This document shows positions 16,363 to 24,947 of a stretch of 64,000 nucleotides of DNA, piece after piece (position 1 is the stretch's first letter; each line of letters opens with the position of its first letter). Source of the DNA: Rhizobium sp. WYJ-E13 (GTDB lineage: Bacteria; Pseudomonadota; Alphaproteobacteria; Rhizobiales; Rhizobiaceae). A program made the position numbers and the translations under genes. The notes below the pieces were generated by a model, which ran no database searches, was not told the DNA's origin, and worked only from the letters and a program-made list of their open reading frames with translations. The stretch covers positions 682,001-746,000 of the forward strand of contig NZ_CP076853.1 of the NCBI RefSeq assembly GCF_018987265.1. The letters run 5' to 3'.

Positions 16363-16898
16363 GCATCTGGCTTTCTGTCACTGATATAGAGATAGCGCTC
16401 CACCGTCTCGCCGGCCGCGTTCTGCTTGCTGAAGACCTCCCGTCGCTGGTGCACCCGCCCGGCGACCTTTTGCGAAGGAAGATTTTCCAGGCTGACGATG
16501 CTGACGAGGCGCGACAGACCCATGACCGAGAAGACATGGTCGCGACAGGCAGTCGCGGCCTCGGTGGCATAACCCTTGCCCCAATAATCCCGCCAGAGAT
16601 GGTAGCCGAGTTCCGGCTCCATGCCGCGAGATGTGTCTTGCAGCGTAATCCCGCAGTCGCCGAGCATGTCGCCGCTCTCACGGTCGATCAGCGCCCAGAG
16701 GCCGAAGCCGTTCTTCTCGTAGCTTCCGAAGGCGAGCCTGTCGAAGAAATCGCGTGTTGCAGCAGCGTCCTTCGTGGAGGGATAGTACCGCATGCACAGC
16801 GGATCGGCGAAGATGCGTTCGAGCGTCGGCATGTCCGCAACGGTGATTTCCCGCAATATTAACCTGTCGCTGCGCAGGATTTCCCGCACGTCGGCCAT
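16359..16898 (-). CDS. GNAT acetyltransferase, RimJ/RimL-like
   Basis: 179 residues from MADVREILRS, whose start has AGAAGGA at good spacing; an ATG three codons upstream is equally open. LRSDRLILREITVADMPTLERIF at the start and ELGYHLWRDYWGKGYATEAA (acetyl-CoA loop) in the middle define the RimJ/RimL type of acetyltransferase. Such enzymes acetylate protein N-termini or small amines. It is the first gene of a two-gene unit with the methyltransferase, and diverges from the FAD oxidoreductase with only 77 bases between, so the promoters are back to back. Confidence 0.88.
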   Translation of the reverse strand: MADVREILRSDRLILREITVADMPTLERIFADPLCMRYYPSTKDAAATRDFFDRLAFGSYEKNGFGLWALIDRESGDMLGDCGITLQDTSRGMEPELGYHLWRDYWGKGYATEAATACRDHVFSVMGLSRLVSIVSLENLPSQKVAGRVHQRREVFSKQNAAGETVERYLYISDRKPDA

Positions 16899-16975
16899 CG
16901 TTTTCATCCTTCTGTCATGCGGCACGCCTAAGCCGCGCGCACCTCTGCAATCCGCTTTATACGAGGAGTTCCGCC

Positions 16976-18046
16976 ATGGCATCTGCAAAGACACGCGTCA
17001 TCATCGTCGGAGCCGGCATTGTTGGAGCCTCGCTCGCCTTGCATTTCGCCGGGCGCGGAGCCGGCGTTCATATGGTGGAAGAGGGTCCGAAAGCGGGCAG
17101 TGGCGTGACGGCGCGCGCTTTCGGCTGGGTGAACATCATCAACGTCATGCCGGAAGCTGCAAATTACAGCCTCGTGCAGGAAGCGCTCGCCGAATATGCC
17201 CGTTTGCAAGCCGACCTGCCGGAGGCTTTTGCCGCTGCGCGTCCCGGTTCGCTCTTCTGGCTCCAAAGCGCCGCCGAGACGGAGGCCTTCGCTGCCGCCC
17301 ATCGCGCCGCAGGCACGGATGTCGAACTGGTCGATGCCGCGACGATTGCCGCATGCGAGCCCAATCTGCGCCAGCCTCCGCCCCGCGCCATCTTCTCGGC
17401 TCGTGATCTCGCACTCGATCCTGCAGGACTGGCGGGCGACTTGATCGACGCTTCCGGTGCGACTGCCACGTTCGGTCGCAGGGTCGAAAGCCTCATCCTT
17501 TCGGGTGACAGAGTGTCCGGTGTCCGCTTCGTCGATGGCGGCATGGTCGAAGCCGATCTCGTGGTCCTGACGGCCGGAACCGCCGTTGACAGGCTGGCAG
17601 AAAGCGCCGGCTTCCATACCGGCGTCGAAGCCTCGCCTTCGATCATCCTGCGTTACAGCTGCACCCAGCCCGTCGTGAACCGCATCCTGCGCGGCCCTGG
17701 CCTGGAGATCCGCCAGTCGGCGGACAACATGCTGCATGTCGCCAAGGGCTATATCGACGATACCGCGGAGAATGCGCCGGAGAGGGTGGGCGAACGCATC
17801 CTGAAAGTGATGCACGAGCGCCTGACGCTGCCGGAAGGCGTGACGCTCGTCGAAGCCGCCGCCGGTTATCGGCCCTTCTTTTCCGACGGAATGCCGCGGC
17901 TCGGCTTCCTGCCGGGGATCGAAGGCGCCTACGTTGCTGTCGGCCATCCCGGCGTCATCCTCGCGCCATTGCTGGGGCGTTTCGCTGCCGAGCACGTGCT
18001 GGAGGGGCAGCGGTCACCGCTCATCCCCGCTGCTGGCCTGATATGA
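16976..18046 (+). CDS. FAD-dependent oxidoreductase (DAO family)
   Basis: 356 residues, start supported by GAGGAG. RVIIVGAGIVGASLALHFAGRGAGVHMVEE is the dinucleotide-binding GxGxxG fold for FAD. DLVVLTAGTAVDRLAE and the C-terminal AAGYRPFFSDGMPRLGFLPG ... VGHPGVILAP are typical of the D-amino-acid oxidase / glycine oxidase family. It should oxidise an amine or amino acid; the substrate is not deducible. It is monocistronic, closed by a strong terminator three bases after its stop. Confidence 0.9.
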   Translation: MASAKTRVIIVGAGIVGASLALHFAGRGAGVHMVEEGPKAGSGVTARAFGWVNIINVMPEAANYSLVQEALAEYARLQADLPEAFAAARPGSLFWLQSAAETEAFAAAHRAAGTDVELVDAATIAACEPNLRQPPPRAIFSARDLALDPAGLAGDLIDASGATATFGRRVESLILSGDRVSGVRFVDGGMVEADLVVLTAGTAVDRLAESAGFHTGVEASPSIILRYSCTQPVVNRILRGPGLEIRQSADNMLHVAKGYIDDTAENAPERVGERILKVMHERLTLPEGVTLVEAAAGYRPFFSDGMPRLGFLPGIEGAYVAVGHPGVILAPLLGRFAAEHVLEGQRSPLIPAAGLI

Positions 18047-18048
18047 AA

Positions 18049-18074
18049 AAAGCGGACCCGGTGAGGTCCGCTTT
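18049..18074. terminator. bidirectional Rho-independent terminator
   Basis: AAAGCGGACC (18049-18058) and GGTCCGCTTT (18065-18074) form a perfect 10-bp stem with a 6-base loop, placed between two convergent genes. The A-run at 18046-18051 gives a U-tract on the minus strand and the CTTT side serves the plus strand. Confidence 0.85.
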
Positions 18075-18077
18075 CCT

Positions 18078-18491
18078 TTACTTGCCGGGCTCGAAAATCA
18101 TCGCATGCCCGTTGATGCAGTAGCGCAGACCGGTCGGCGGCGGCCCGTCCGGGAAGACGTGGCCGAGATGGGCTTCGCAGGTGCCGCAGCGGATTTCCGT
18201 GCGCACCATGCCATAGGTGCTGTCGCGGTGTTCGGTCACGGCGTCAGGCGAAACCGGTTCGAAATAGCTCGGCCAGCCGCACCCGGCATCGAACTTGGTA
18301 TCGGAACGGAAGAGCGGCGCATTGCAGCTGACGCAGCGGTAGAGACCGGTCTCGAAGGAATCCCAATAGGGACCGGTAAAGGCGCGTTCGGTGCCGTGCT
18401 GACGGGTGATGCGGTACTGCTCGGGGGTCAGCAGTTCCTTCCATTCGGCATCGGTTTTGTGAACTTTTGGGCTAGTGGTCGTTTCGGCCAT
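18078..18491 (-). CDS. msrB: peptide-methionine (R)-S-oxide reductase MsrB
   Basis: 137 residues from the ATG behind AAAGGAG. The zinc-binding pairs are CVSC and CGTC, the family signature [10 protein letters not shown] is present, and the catalytic Cys is in RYCINGHAM. The enzyme reduces methionine-R-sulfoxide in proteins using thioredoxin, acting in the cytoplasm since there is no signal peptide. It is a stand-alone form, not fused to MsrA. It converges on the FAD oxidoreductase through a shared terminator. Confidence 0.96.
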   Translation of the reverse strand: MAETTTSPKVHKTDAEWKELLTPEQYRITRQHGTERAFTGPYWDSFETGLYRCVSCNAPLFRSDTKFDAGCGWPSYFEPVSPDAVTEHRDSTYGMVRTEIRCGTCEAHLGHVFPDGPPPTGLRYCINGHAMIFEPGK

Positions 18492-18608
18492 GGAGTGCTC
18501 CTTTCGCCGGGGGCAATCTCTTTTCGTGCGCAAATGTGGGGCGCGGAGCACGAATGATCAAGTCCGGGATCCGGTCTGGGATCAAAACCTGCCGTCTCAT
18601 CGCCTACG

Positions 18609-18710
18609 GCATGATTCCTTAAATCGGAATCGATTTAAGGATAAAATTATGCGGCAGTTTAAGGTGCTACAGCGTCCTTTGCGCGTCCGAAAAGACGCGC
18701 GGCGCTGTAG
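18609..18710. repeat. two-hairpin intergenic repeat-like element
   Basis: CCTTAAATCG-GAAT-CGATTTAAGG (18617-18640) is a perfect 10+4+10 palindrome. It is followed by a two-level hairpin: CTACAGCG (18667-18674) pairs with CGCTGTAG (18703-18710), and inside it GCGCGTC (18681-18687) with GACGCGC (18694-18700). From memory this resembles a dispersed rhizobial intergenic sequence. It could be a repeat, a small structured RNA or both. The rest of 18492-18795 holds no gene I can support. Confidence 0.55.
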
Positions 18711-18795
18711 TCAATTTGGGGGAAGACGACGAATCACCCGTGCTTTATTTTTAGTGTGCCACTAAGCTTAATAGTGCGCTTTTCGGGGACATCAG

Positions 18796-18999
18796 GTGTT
18801 TCATTCTTTGATTCTGGTTCTATACGGCGCAATCGCCGCGATCGCCTTGGGTGTGACCCTGCTGGAAGGCTGGGTCAACCATGATCGCTGGACCATACAC
18901 CGCATTGCAGGGCTGATCGCCTGCCTTTTCTGGCCGCTGCCGCTTACCTTCTTCCTCCTGCATGGTTCCGTTTCCCGTCTCGCCGCACGCCTTTCCTGA
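18796..18999 (+). CDS. small inner-membrane protein (67 aa)
   Basis: The frame starts with GTG and encodes 67 residues with two hydrophobic segments (SLILVLYGAIAAIALGVTLL and IAGLIACLFWPLPLTFFLL) separated by WVNHDRWTIHR. There is no recognisable family. It lies upstream of the Mrp operon leader on the same strand, so it could be cotranscribed or could be an independent small membrane protein. The ribosome site is weak. Tentative. Confidence 0.5.
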   Translation: MFHSLILVLYGAIAAIALGVTLLEGWVNHDRWTIHRIAGLIACLFWPLPLTFFLLHGSVSRLAARLS

Positions 19000-19013
19000 A
19001 CGTCAAGCCTGTG

Positions 19014-19099
19014 AAAATAGCCTTCGGCACCCACTGCGGGTGGCCGAAATTGCTTGAGGCCATCAGCCGATTCACCTAAGCCTTGGAAAAGGCTATTTT
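19014..19099 (+). promoter_or_regulatory. structured leader upstream of the Mrp operon, candidate riboswitch or attenuator
   Basis: An outer stem pairs AAAATAGCCTT (19014-19024) with AAGGCTATTTT (19089-19099), perfectly over 11 bp. Inside, UUCGGC-ACCC (19023-19032) pairs with GGGU-G-GCCGAA (19038-19048) with one bulged G. A third possible pairing joins UUGAGGC with GCCUUGG using wobbles. The outer and inner stems share two bases, so they compete at the junction. It ends 32 bases before the mrpA start. Confidence 0.5.
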
Positions 19100-19131
19100 G
19101 CCGGCGTTCATCCGTACCGCGGGGAGGGGAC

Positions 19132-21492
19132 ATGGCCGATGTTACGGCTCTGACATTTCTGGCCCTGTGTCTGCCGCTGATCGGTGCTCTCGCTGCCCCG
19201 TTCGTCATCCGCGTTTTAGGCGCAGGCGGCGCCTGGATGCTCGCCCTCGCTCCTTTGCTCGCCTTCCTGCATTTCCTGCGTCTGGTGCCGCAGATCGCTT
19301 ACGGCGAAATCATAACCGGCGGTTATGACTGGGTGCCGGGCTTGGGCGTGCGGTTTTCCTGGTTCCTGGACGGTTTGTCGCTCACCTTCGCCCTGCTCAT
19401 TACCGGCATCGGCACGCTCATCGTGCTCTATGCTGGCGGATACTTGAGAGGGCATGCGAATCAGGGCCGGTTCTTTTCCTTCATCTTCCTTTTCATGGGC
19501 GCGATGCTCGGCGTCGTGGTCTCCGACAGCTTCCTGATGTTCTTCATCTTCTGGGAGCTCACCTCCATCACCTCCTTCCTGCTCATCGGCTTCGATCACG
19601 AGCGCGAGGCCGCACGGCGTGCAGCTTTGCAGGCGCTCGTCGTCACCGGGGGCGGAGGATTGATACTGCTCGCCGGCCTGCTCCTGCTCTGGGGAATGAC
19701 TGGTGTCGCGCAGCTGTCCGAGCTCATGCAGTTTGGCGATGTCGTCAGGGGCAGCCCTCTCTATTTCGCGACATTGCTGTTGGTGCTTGGCGGCGCCTTC
19801 ACCAAATCGGCGCAGTTTCCTTTTCATTTCTGGCTGCCGAATGCCATGGAGGCGCCCACGCCGGTTTCCGCCTACCTGCATTCCGCCACCATGGTGAAGG
19901 CCGGCGTCTATCTGCTGATGCGGCTGAACCCGGTCATGGGTGCGACGCCGGCATGGGAGATCCTGCTGCCCGTCTTCGGCGGCCTGACGCTCGTCACCGG
20001 CTCGGTGCTTGCAATCCGCCAGACGGATCTGAAGCTGAAGCTCGCCTATACGACCGTCTCTTCCCTCGGCCTGCTGGTGCTGCTCACCGGTTTCGGGTCT
20101 GACTATTCCATCAAGGCAGCGGTGCTCTATCTGGTGGCGCATTCGCTCTTCAAGGGCGCGCTCTTCATGGTCGCCGGCATCATCGACCATGAGACCGGCA
20201 CGCGCAACATCACGCGGCTTCGGGGCCTGCGAAAGGCCATGCCGCTGACCTTTGCGATCGCCATGGCCGCCGCCCTTTCCATGGCCGGCTTGCCGCCCTT
20301 TTTCGGCTTCCTCGCCAAGGAGGAAATCTATACGGCACTGGCTGCCGGCGATCCCTATTCCATCCTGTTCACGGCCATCGCGGTTTTCGGCAATGCACTG
20401 ATGTTTGCGATCGCCTTTGCCGTGGCGCTGAGGCCCTTTACCGGCCGGCCGGTTGAAACGCCGAAATATCCGCACGAGGCGCCGGTCCTGCTCTGGCTCG
20501 GCCCGGCAGTCCTCGCGCTCGCAGGACTGCTTGCTGCACTCTTTTCCGGCTTCACGCATGGCGCGATATCCTCGCCCATGGCTTCTGCCGTTGCGGGCGA
20601 GGCAACCACCATCATTTCTATCACGCTCGCGCCGCATGTCGGCGTGCCGCTGGCCCTGTCCGTGCTGACGGTGGTGCTCGGCATCGCCGTCTACTGGCAG
20701 CTCGACCGCGCTCGTACACTTGTGGCGTTTCTTCTGCATTCCGTCCGGGGTCCGGATCGCGGCTTCGACCATGTCATCGCCGGGTTGGTCCGTTTTGCCC
20801 ATCGCTTCATCGGCATCGTTCAGCCGGGGCGACTGGATATCTATGTCGCCTCCACCTTCGTTTGCGTCGCGGCGATCCTCCTCGTGCCGGTTATCCTCCA
20901 TGGCGAATTGCCGCTGGCCTTTGCCTGGCCCGCCGGCCTGCGCCCGCATGAGGCAGGCATCATGCTCATCGCGGTGCTCGGCCTTCTTGCCGTCCTGATC
21001 GCCCGAGACCGGCTGACGGCGATCGTCTCGCTCGGCATTCAGGGCTTTGCGGTTGCGCTGATCTTTCTGCTTTTCGGCGCGCCGGACCTCGCCTTCACCC
21101 AGTTCATGGTCGAAACGCTCGCGGTCGTCATCCTCGCCCTCGTCATGACCCGGCTGCGCCTGTCGCCGACCGATCCGCGCCAGGGCGCCCGCCGTCTCTT
21201 CGATATCGCCCTTTCGCTCGCCTGCGGCCTCGGCCTGGCGCTGTTGTTGATGCGCGCCACGGAAGCACCGTTCAACACGGCACTCAGCGATTTCTTCAAC
21301 GCCCATTCGAAGCTGATCGCCCACGGCGCCAATGTCGTGAACGTCATCATCGTCGATTTCCGCGGCACGGATACGCTCGGCGAAATCGCCGTCGTCGCGG
21401 TGACGGGATTGGCGATCCTTGCGCTCATCCGCATCCGCGGCAATGCAGAGCGCAGGCTGGCGACGAACGATCCGGATGCGGAGGAGGCATGA
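19132..21492 (+). CDS. mrpA: Mrp Na+(K+)/H+ antiporter subunit A
   Basis: 786 residues from ATG behind GGGGAGGGG. It is almost wholly membrane-embedded: a NuoL/ND5-like core (about residues 60-500, with FWELTSITSFLLIGFDHE, FPFHFWLPNAMEAPTPVSAYLHSATMVKAG and the conserved Glu/Lys residues of proton channels) followed by the MbhD/MbhE-like C-terminal part (APDLAFTQFMVETLAVVILALV ... VNVIIVDFRGTDTLGE). It is the largest subunit of a seven-part complex exchanging cytoplasmic Na+ or K+ for protons, needed for alkali and salt tolerance. In some rhizobia the A and B genes are fused; here they are separate. Confidence 0.96.
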   Translation: MADVTALTFLALCLPLIGALAAPFVIRVLGAGGAWMLALAPLLAFLHFLRLVPQIAYGEIITGGYDWVPGLGVRFSWFLDGLSLTFALLITGIGTLIVLYAGGYLRGHANQGRFFSFIFLFMGAMLGVVVSDSFLMFFIFWELTSITSFLLIGFDHEREAARRAALQALVVTGGGGLILLAGLLLLWGMTGVAQLSELMQFGDVVRGSPLYFATLLLVLGGAFTKSAQFPFHFWLPNAMEAPTPVSAYLHSATMVKAGVYLLMRLNPVMGATPAWEILLPVFGGLTLVTGSVLAIRQTDLKLKLAYTTVSSLGLLVLLTGFGSDYSIKAAVLYLVAHSLFKGALFMVAGIIDHETGTRNITRLRGLRKAMPLTFAIAMAAALSMAGLPPFFGFLAKEEIYTALAAGDPYSILFTAIAVFGNALMFAIAFAVALRPFTGRPVETPKYPHEAPVLLWLGPAVLALAGLLAALFSGFTHGAISSPMASAVAGEATTIISITLAPHVGVPLALSVLTVVLGIAVYWQLDRARTLVAFLLHSVRGPDRGFDHVIAGLVRFAHRFIGIVQPGRLDIYVASTFVCVAAILLVPVILHGELPLAFAWPAGLRPHEAGIMLIAVLGLLAVLIARDRLTAIVSLGIQGFAVALIFLLFGAPDLAFTQFMVETLAVVILALVMTRLRLSPTDPRQGARRLFDIALSLACGLGLALLLMRATEAPFNTALSDFFNAHSKLIAHGANVVNVIIVDFRGTDTLGEIAVVAVTGLAILALIRIRGNAERRLATNDPDAEEA

Positions 21493-21568
21493 GAAGGGTC
21501 TCTTTGGAATCTGTTTCCGTCCTCGCAGCGAATGCAGTGTTCGAGGTATCGCGCGACGTTACCGTTTC

Positions 21569-21708
21569 CCCTCATTCCTGTGCTTGTCACAGGAATCCAG
21601 CCTGCCCAAGTCCTTCGGCCGGAGAGACTCTTTGGTTTGCTGCAAATGAGTCATTCACGACGCAGACGCGTCGTGGCTGGATTCCTGTGACAAGCACAGG
21701 AATGAGGG
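21569..21708. repeat. nested palindromic element between mrpA and mrpB
   Basis: Two 34-bp arms, 21569-21602 and 21675-21708, are perfect reverse complements; each arm contains its own palindrome ATTCCTGTG-N5-CACAGGAAT. The 72-base centre holds a third palindrome, CACGACGC-AGAC-GCGTCGTG (21656-21675). No coding frame of note lies inside. The layout is that of a short non-autonomous palindromic repeat; a degraded half copy is at 7631-7653. Confidence 0.85.
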
Positions 21709-21757
21709 AGGTTGGTAGTCGTCCTTGGCTTTCTCAGCCTCTTCGCGGAGACGCCCC

Positions 21758-22177
21758 ATGAATACCCTCATCTTCCGCACGGTCGCACCCTTCATCACTG
21801 CGCTGATGCTGCTCTTTTCCGTCTTCATCCTGCTGCGTGGCCATAACGAGCCGGGCGGCGGTTTCATCGGCGGGCTGATTGCTGCTTCTGCGCTCGCGAT
21901 TTACGGCATTGCATTCGGTGTGCAGGCGGTACGCCGGGCGATCCGCTTTCATCCGCTGGCGATTGCCGGCTTCGGCCTGCTGCTCTCCTGCTGCGCCGGC
22001 ATGCTCTCCATTTTCTTTGCCGTGCCCTTCATGACCGGCCTCTGGGTCTACCCCACCATCTTCGGCGTGGAAGTGCCGCTCTCCAGCGTCATGCTCTTTG
22101 ATCTCGGCGTCTATTTCGTCGTGCTCGGGGCCGTCGCCTCGATTGCACTGGCGCTGGAGGAAAGGGAGGTGGAGTGA
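21758..22177 (+). CDS. mrpB: Mrp antiporter subunit B
   Basis: 139 residues. [39 protein letters not shown] is the signature of MrpB/MnhB, followed by three further membrane segments. It is the second subunit of the Mrp complex. A GGAG lies before the ATG. It is parted from mrpA by 265 bases that hold a palindromic repeat, whereas all later genes of the operon overlap or nearly touch; the stop overlaps the mrpC start by one base. Confidence 0.94.
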   Translation: MNTLIFRTVAPFITALMLLFSVFILLRGHNEPGGGFIGGLIAASALAIYGIAFGVQAVRRAIRFHPLAIAGFGLLLSCCAGMLSIFFAVPFMTGLWVYPTIFGVEVPLSSVMLFDLGVYFVVLGAVASIALALEEREVE

Positions 22178-22554
22178 TGGAGGCGCTCTTTGCCATCCTC
22201 GTCGGCCTGTTTTTTTCGGCCGCCGTCTATCTGATGCTGTCGCGCTTCTCGATCCGCATCATGCTCGGTATCGCCATTCTCGGCAATGCCGTGAATCTCC
22301 TGATCTTCACGGCAGGAAGGCTGACCCGCGAGGTCCCGCCGATCATTCCCGCTGGCGTCGATATGCTGCCGTCGGGTGCCGCCAATCCGCTGCCGCAGGC
22401 ATTGATCCTGACCGCCATCGTCATCTCATTTTCTTTCCTCGCTTTCCTGCTGGTGCTGACCTATCGCGCCTATCAGGAACTCGGCACTGACGATACGACC
22501 CGCATGCATGATGCCGAACCTGAAGACCGGCCGTTGCCGCCGTTGGGATATTGA
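22177..22554 (+). CDS. mrpC: Mrp antiporter subunit C (NuoK-like)
   Basis: 125 residues with three membrane helices; the family resembles NuoK of complex I. IMLGIAILGNAVNLLIFTAG and PLPQALILTAIVISFSFLAFLLVL are diagnostic of MrpC/MnhC. The ATG overlaps the mrpB stop (TGATG), and a GTG one codon upstream is the alternative start. The acidic C-terminal tail (about 20 residues) faces the cytoplasm. Confidence 0.94.
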   Translation: MEALFAILVGLFFSAAVYLMLSRFSIRIMLGIAILGNAVNLLIFTAGRLTREVPPIIPAGVDMLPSGAANPLPQALILTAIVISFSFLAFLLVLTYRAYQELGTDDTTRMHDAEPEDRPLPPLGY

Positions 22555-22606
22555 GGATGGTTGTGCGGATGCTCATCCCGACGACCCTTACGGGAGACAC
22601 TGCCTG

Positions 22607-24154
22607 ATGGCCGCCCCCCTCTCCGACCTTTCGGCCGCCATGGTCACCACCCCGATCCCGCCGGCCCATTGGCTGGCGATCCTGCCGGTCGCGCTCTGCA
22701 TCAGCCTCGGCGCGCTGCTCTTGATGCTGCGCAGCTTTTCCCGCCTGCAGGCATGGATCGCCATTGCCGGCCTCGTTGTCCTGCTGCTTCTCGATGCCGC
22801 TCTGCTGCGGCAGGTCGCTCAGAATGGTCCGCTCACCATGGTGATGGGCCGCTGGCTGCCGCCCTTCGGCATTGCGTTCACCGTGGATGTCTTCGGCGCG
22901 CTGATGGCACTTGCCGCAGCCGTCGCCGCCCTTGCTGCCGGCATCTATGCCTTGTCGGACATCACCGAAAGCGGCCGGCAGTACGGTTTCTTCCCGCTGT
23001 TGATGCTGCTGATATCAGGCGTCACCGGTGCCTTCCTGACCGGCGACATTTTCAACCTCTATGTCTGGTTCGAGGTGCTGCTCATTTCCTCATTCGGCCT
23101 GCTGATTCTCGGCTCCGAACGGGCGCAGATCGACGGCGCGCTGAAATATGCCGTGCTGAACCTCATCGCCACGACACTGTTCCTGATTGCGGTCGGCATC
23201 CTCTATGCGAGCTTCGGCACGCTCAACATGGCCGATATCGCCGAGCGGGCGGCGGGACTCAGTGGCACTGCGCCGCTGATGACGCTTGCCTGCCTCTTCT
23301 TCCTCGCCTTCGCCATGAAGGCCGCGGCCTTTCCGGTGAATTTCTGGTTGCCGGCCTCCTATCACACGCCACGCATCGCCGTGTCCGCGCTCTTTGCCGG
23401 CCTGCTGACCAAGGTCGGCGTCTATGCGCTGTTGCGTGTCCTCGTCATGCTGCTGCCCACTGAGCGAGGCGAACTCAGCCTGCTGATCGCCATCGTCGGT
23501 GCCCTGACCATCCTCGTCGGCGCATTGGGGGCGCTTGCCGAAACCGACCTGCGCCGGCTGCTCGGCTATATGGTGATCTCGGGCATCGGCAATATGCTGG
23601 TCGGCATTGCTCTCGGTACGGCCGATGGCCTCGGCGGCGCGGTCTTCTATGCGTTGCATTCGGTCGTGCTGATGACGGCGCTCTATCTGCTGGCGGGCGA
23701 AGCGGGCAGGCGGGGCGGTTCCTTCTCGATTGCCGCGCTGGGGGGGCTCTATCGCCAGAGCGGCTGGTTCGCGGCGATTTCGCTCATGCTGTTCTTCGCC
23801 GCCTGCGGCCTGCCGCCCTTTTCCGGTTTCTGGCCGAAGGCGCTGTTGGTCAAGGCGTCGCTCGATCTCGGTGCCTGGTGGCTGGCAGGCGCCGTCCTGC
23901 TCGGCGGCTTCCTGCTCACCATCGCTTTCGGCCGCCTCTTCCTGTTTGCCTATTGGCGTCCGTCCCCGCTGCCACTCCCGCCAGTGCGGACCGGCTGGAC
24001 GGTTGGCCTGCCGCTTGCGGCATTGACGATCCTCGTCATCGGCTTCGGCGTCCTGCCGGAGCAATTGCTGCAGTTCGCCCGATCGGCGGCCGACGGGCTT
24101 GCCGATCCCTCCGCCTATATCTTCTCCGTCTTTCCGGAAGGGGCCATGCGATGA
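22607..24154 (+). CDS. mrpD: Mrp antiporter subunit D (NuoN/M-like)
   Basis: 515 residues from the ATG behind GGGAGA; an in-frame ATG 11 codons later is possible. Fourteen or so membrane segments with FNLYVWFEVLLISSFGLLIL (conserved Glu), FAMKAAAFPVNFWLPASYHTP (conserved Lys) and LLTKVGVYALLRV place it in the NuoN/NuoM/MrpD group. It is a proton-channel subunit of the antiporter. Spacing from mrpC is 52 bases; its stop overlaps mrpE by four. Confidence 0.95.
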   Translation: MAAPLSDLSAAMVTTPIPPAHWLAILPVALCISLGALLLMLRSFSRLQAWIAIAGLVVLLLLDAALLRQVAQNGPLTMVMGRWLPPFGIAFTVDVFGALMALAAAVAALAAGIYALSDITESGRQYGFFPLLMLLISGVTGAFLTGDIFNLYVWFEVLLISSFGLLILGSERAQIDGALKYAVLNLIATTLFLIAVGILYASFGTLNMADIAERAAGLSGTAPLMTLACLFFLAFAMKAAAFPVNFWLPASYHTPRIAVSALFAGLLTKVGVYALLRVLVMLLPTERGELSLLIAIVGALTILVGALGALAETDLRRLLGYMVISGIGNMLVGIALGTADGLGGAVFYALHSVVLMTALYLLAGEAGRRGGSFSIAALGGLYRQSGWFAAISLMLFFAACGLPPFSGFWPKALLVKASLDLGAWWLAGAVLLGGFLLTIAFGRLFLFAYWRPSPLPLPPVRTGWTVGLPLAALTILVIGFGVLPEQLLQFARSAADGLADPSAYIFSVFPEGAMR

Positions 24155-24630
24155 TCGTCCTGTTCCTGAGCTTGCCGCTCGCCATTGCCTGGGTCGCCGT
24201 GACAGGCAGCGCCTCGCCGCACAATTTCGTCTTCGGCGTAGCCTTGTCGCTGCTGTCGCTTTCCGTCGTGCGCGAGGCCTTTGCCGACCGCTCGCCACCG
24301 CGCCGTGTCCGTCCGCTGCACATCCTCCTGCTTGCCGGCCTTTTCCTGAAGGAGCTGGCACTATCGGCCTGGCGGGTGGCGCTGACGGTGCTTTCGCCGC
24401 GCATGCAGCTTACTCCCGGCATTCTCGCATTCCCATTGACGGTGACGAGCGATTTCCAGATCACTCTGCTTGCCAACCTCATCACGCTCACGCCCGGCAC
24501 ACTCTCGGTCGATGTGTCAGCGGATCGGCGCACGCTCTATGTGCATGCGCTGGACTGTGCCGATCCGCTGGCGGTCAGACGCGATATCGCTGACGGATTC
24601 GAGCGCCGCATCATGGAGGCCTTCGGATGA
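24151..24630 (+). CDS. mrpE: Mrp antiporter subunit E
   Basis: 159 residues. Two to three N-terminal membrane segments are followed by a cytoplasmic domain with [20 protein letters not shown], the MrpE/MnhE family signature. It starts with an ATGA overlap on mrpD and ends with an ATGA overlap on mrpF, so translation is coupled. MrpE is a small subunit without a complex I homologue and is needed for assembly of the antiporter. Confidence 0.94.
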   Translation: MIVLFLSLPLAIAWVAVTGSASPHNFVFGVALSLLSLSVVREAFADRSPPRRVRPLHILLLAGLFLKELALSAWRVALTVLSPRMQLTPGILAFPLTVTSDFQITLLANLITLTPGTLSVDVSADRRTLYVHALDCADPLAVRRDIADGFERRIMEAFG

Positions 24631-24947
24631 TAACGCCCGCCGCCATCGTTTCCGCCGCCGCCATCGCAGCGCTTGGCATCCTCTGTGTGGCGCTCTTTAT
24701 AACGGTCTTGAGGGTCATTGCCGGTCCCAGCCTGCCGGATCGCATTCTTGCGCTCGACATGCTGACGGGCATCGCGATCGGCTTCATCGCCGTCGTCGCC
24801 GTGCGCACCGGCTTCTCGCTTTACATCGATATCGCCATTGCGCTCGGCCTCGTCGGCTTCCTGGCAACCGTCGCCTTTGCCCGTTTCGTGCTTTCGCGCG
24901 GAGATGTGGGAGAGGCCGGGCCTGAGACACGAAGGAGGAGCGAATGA
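24627..24947 (+). CDS. mrpF: Mrp antiporter subunit F
   Basis: 106 residues with three membrane helices. [28 protein letters not shown] is the MrpF/MnhF signature, including the conserved Asp in the second helix; [28 protein letters not shown] follows. Overlaps both neighbours by four bases. Some MrpF relatives have been discussed as bile-salt or small-solute transporters, but in a complete operon it is best read as an antiporter subunit. Confidence 0.94.
   Translation: MITPAAIVSAAAIAALGILCVALFITVLRVIAGPSLPDRILALDMLTGIAIGFIAVVAVRTGFSLYIDIAIALGLVGFLATVAFARFVLSRGDVGEAGPETRRRSE

Noticed and set aside
19216..21324. A 702-codon open frame antisense to mrpA
   Set aside because: It mirrors the wobble positions of the membrane protein gene, has a highly biased Gln/Arg/Glu/Asp composition and no domain; it is a shadow of mrpA.
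23090..24361. A 423-codon minus-strand frame over mrpD/mrpE
   Set aside because: Shadow of two genes with overlapping ends and clear Mrp signatures.
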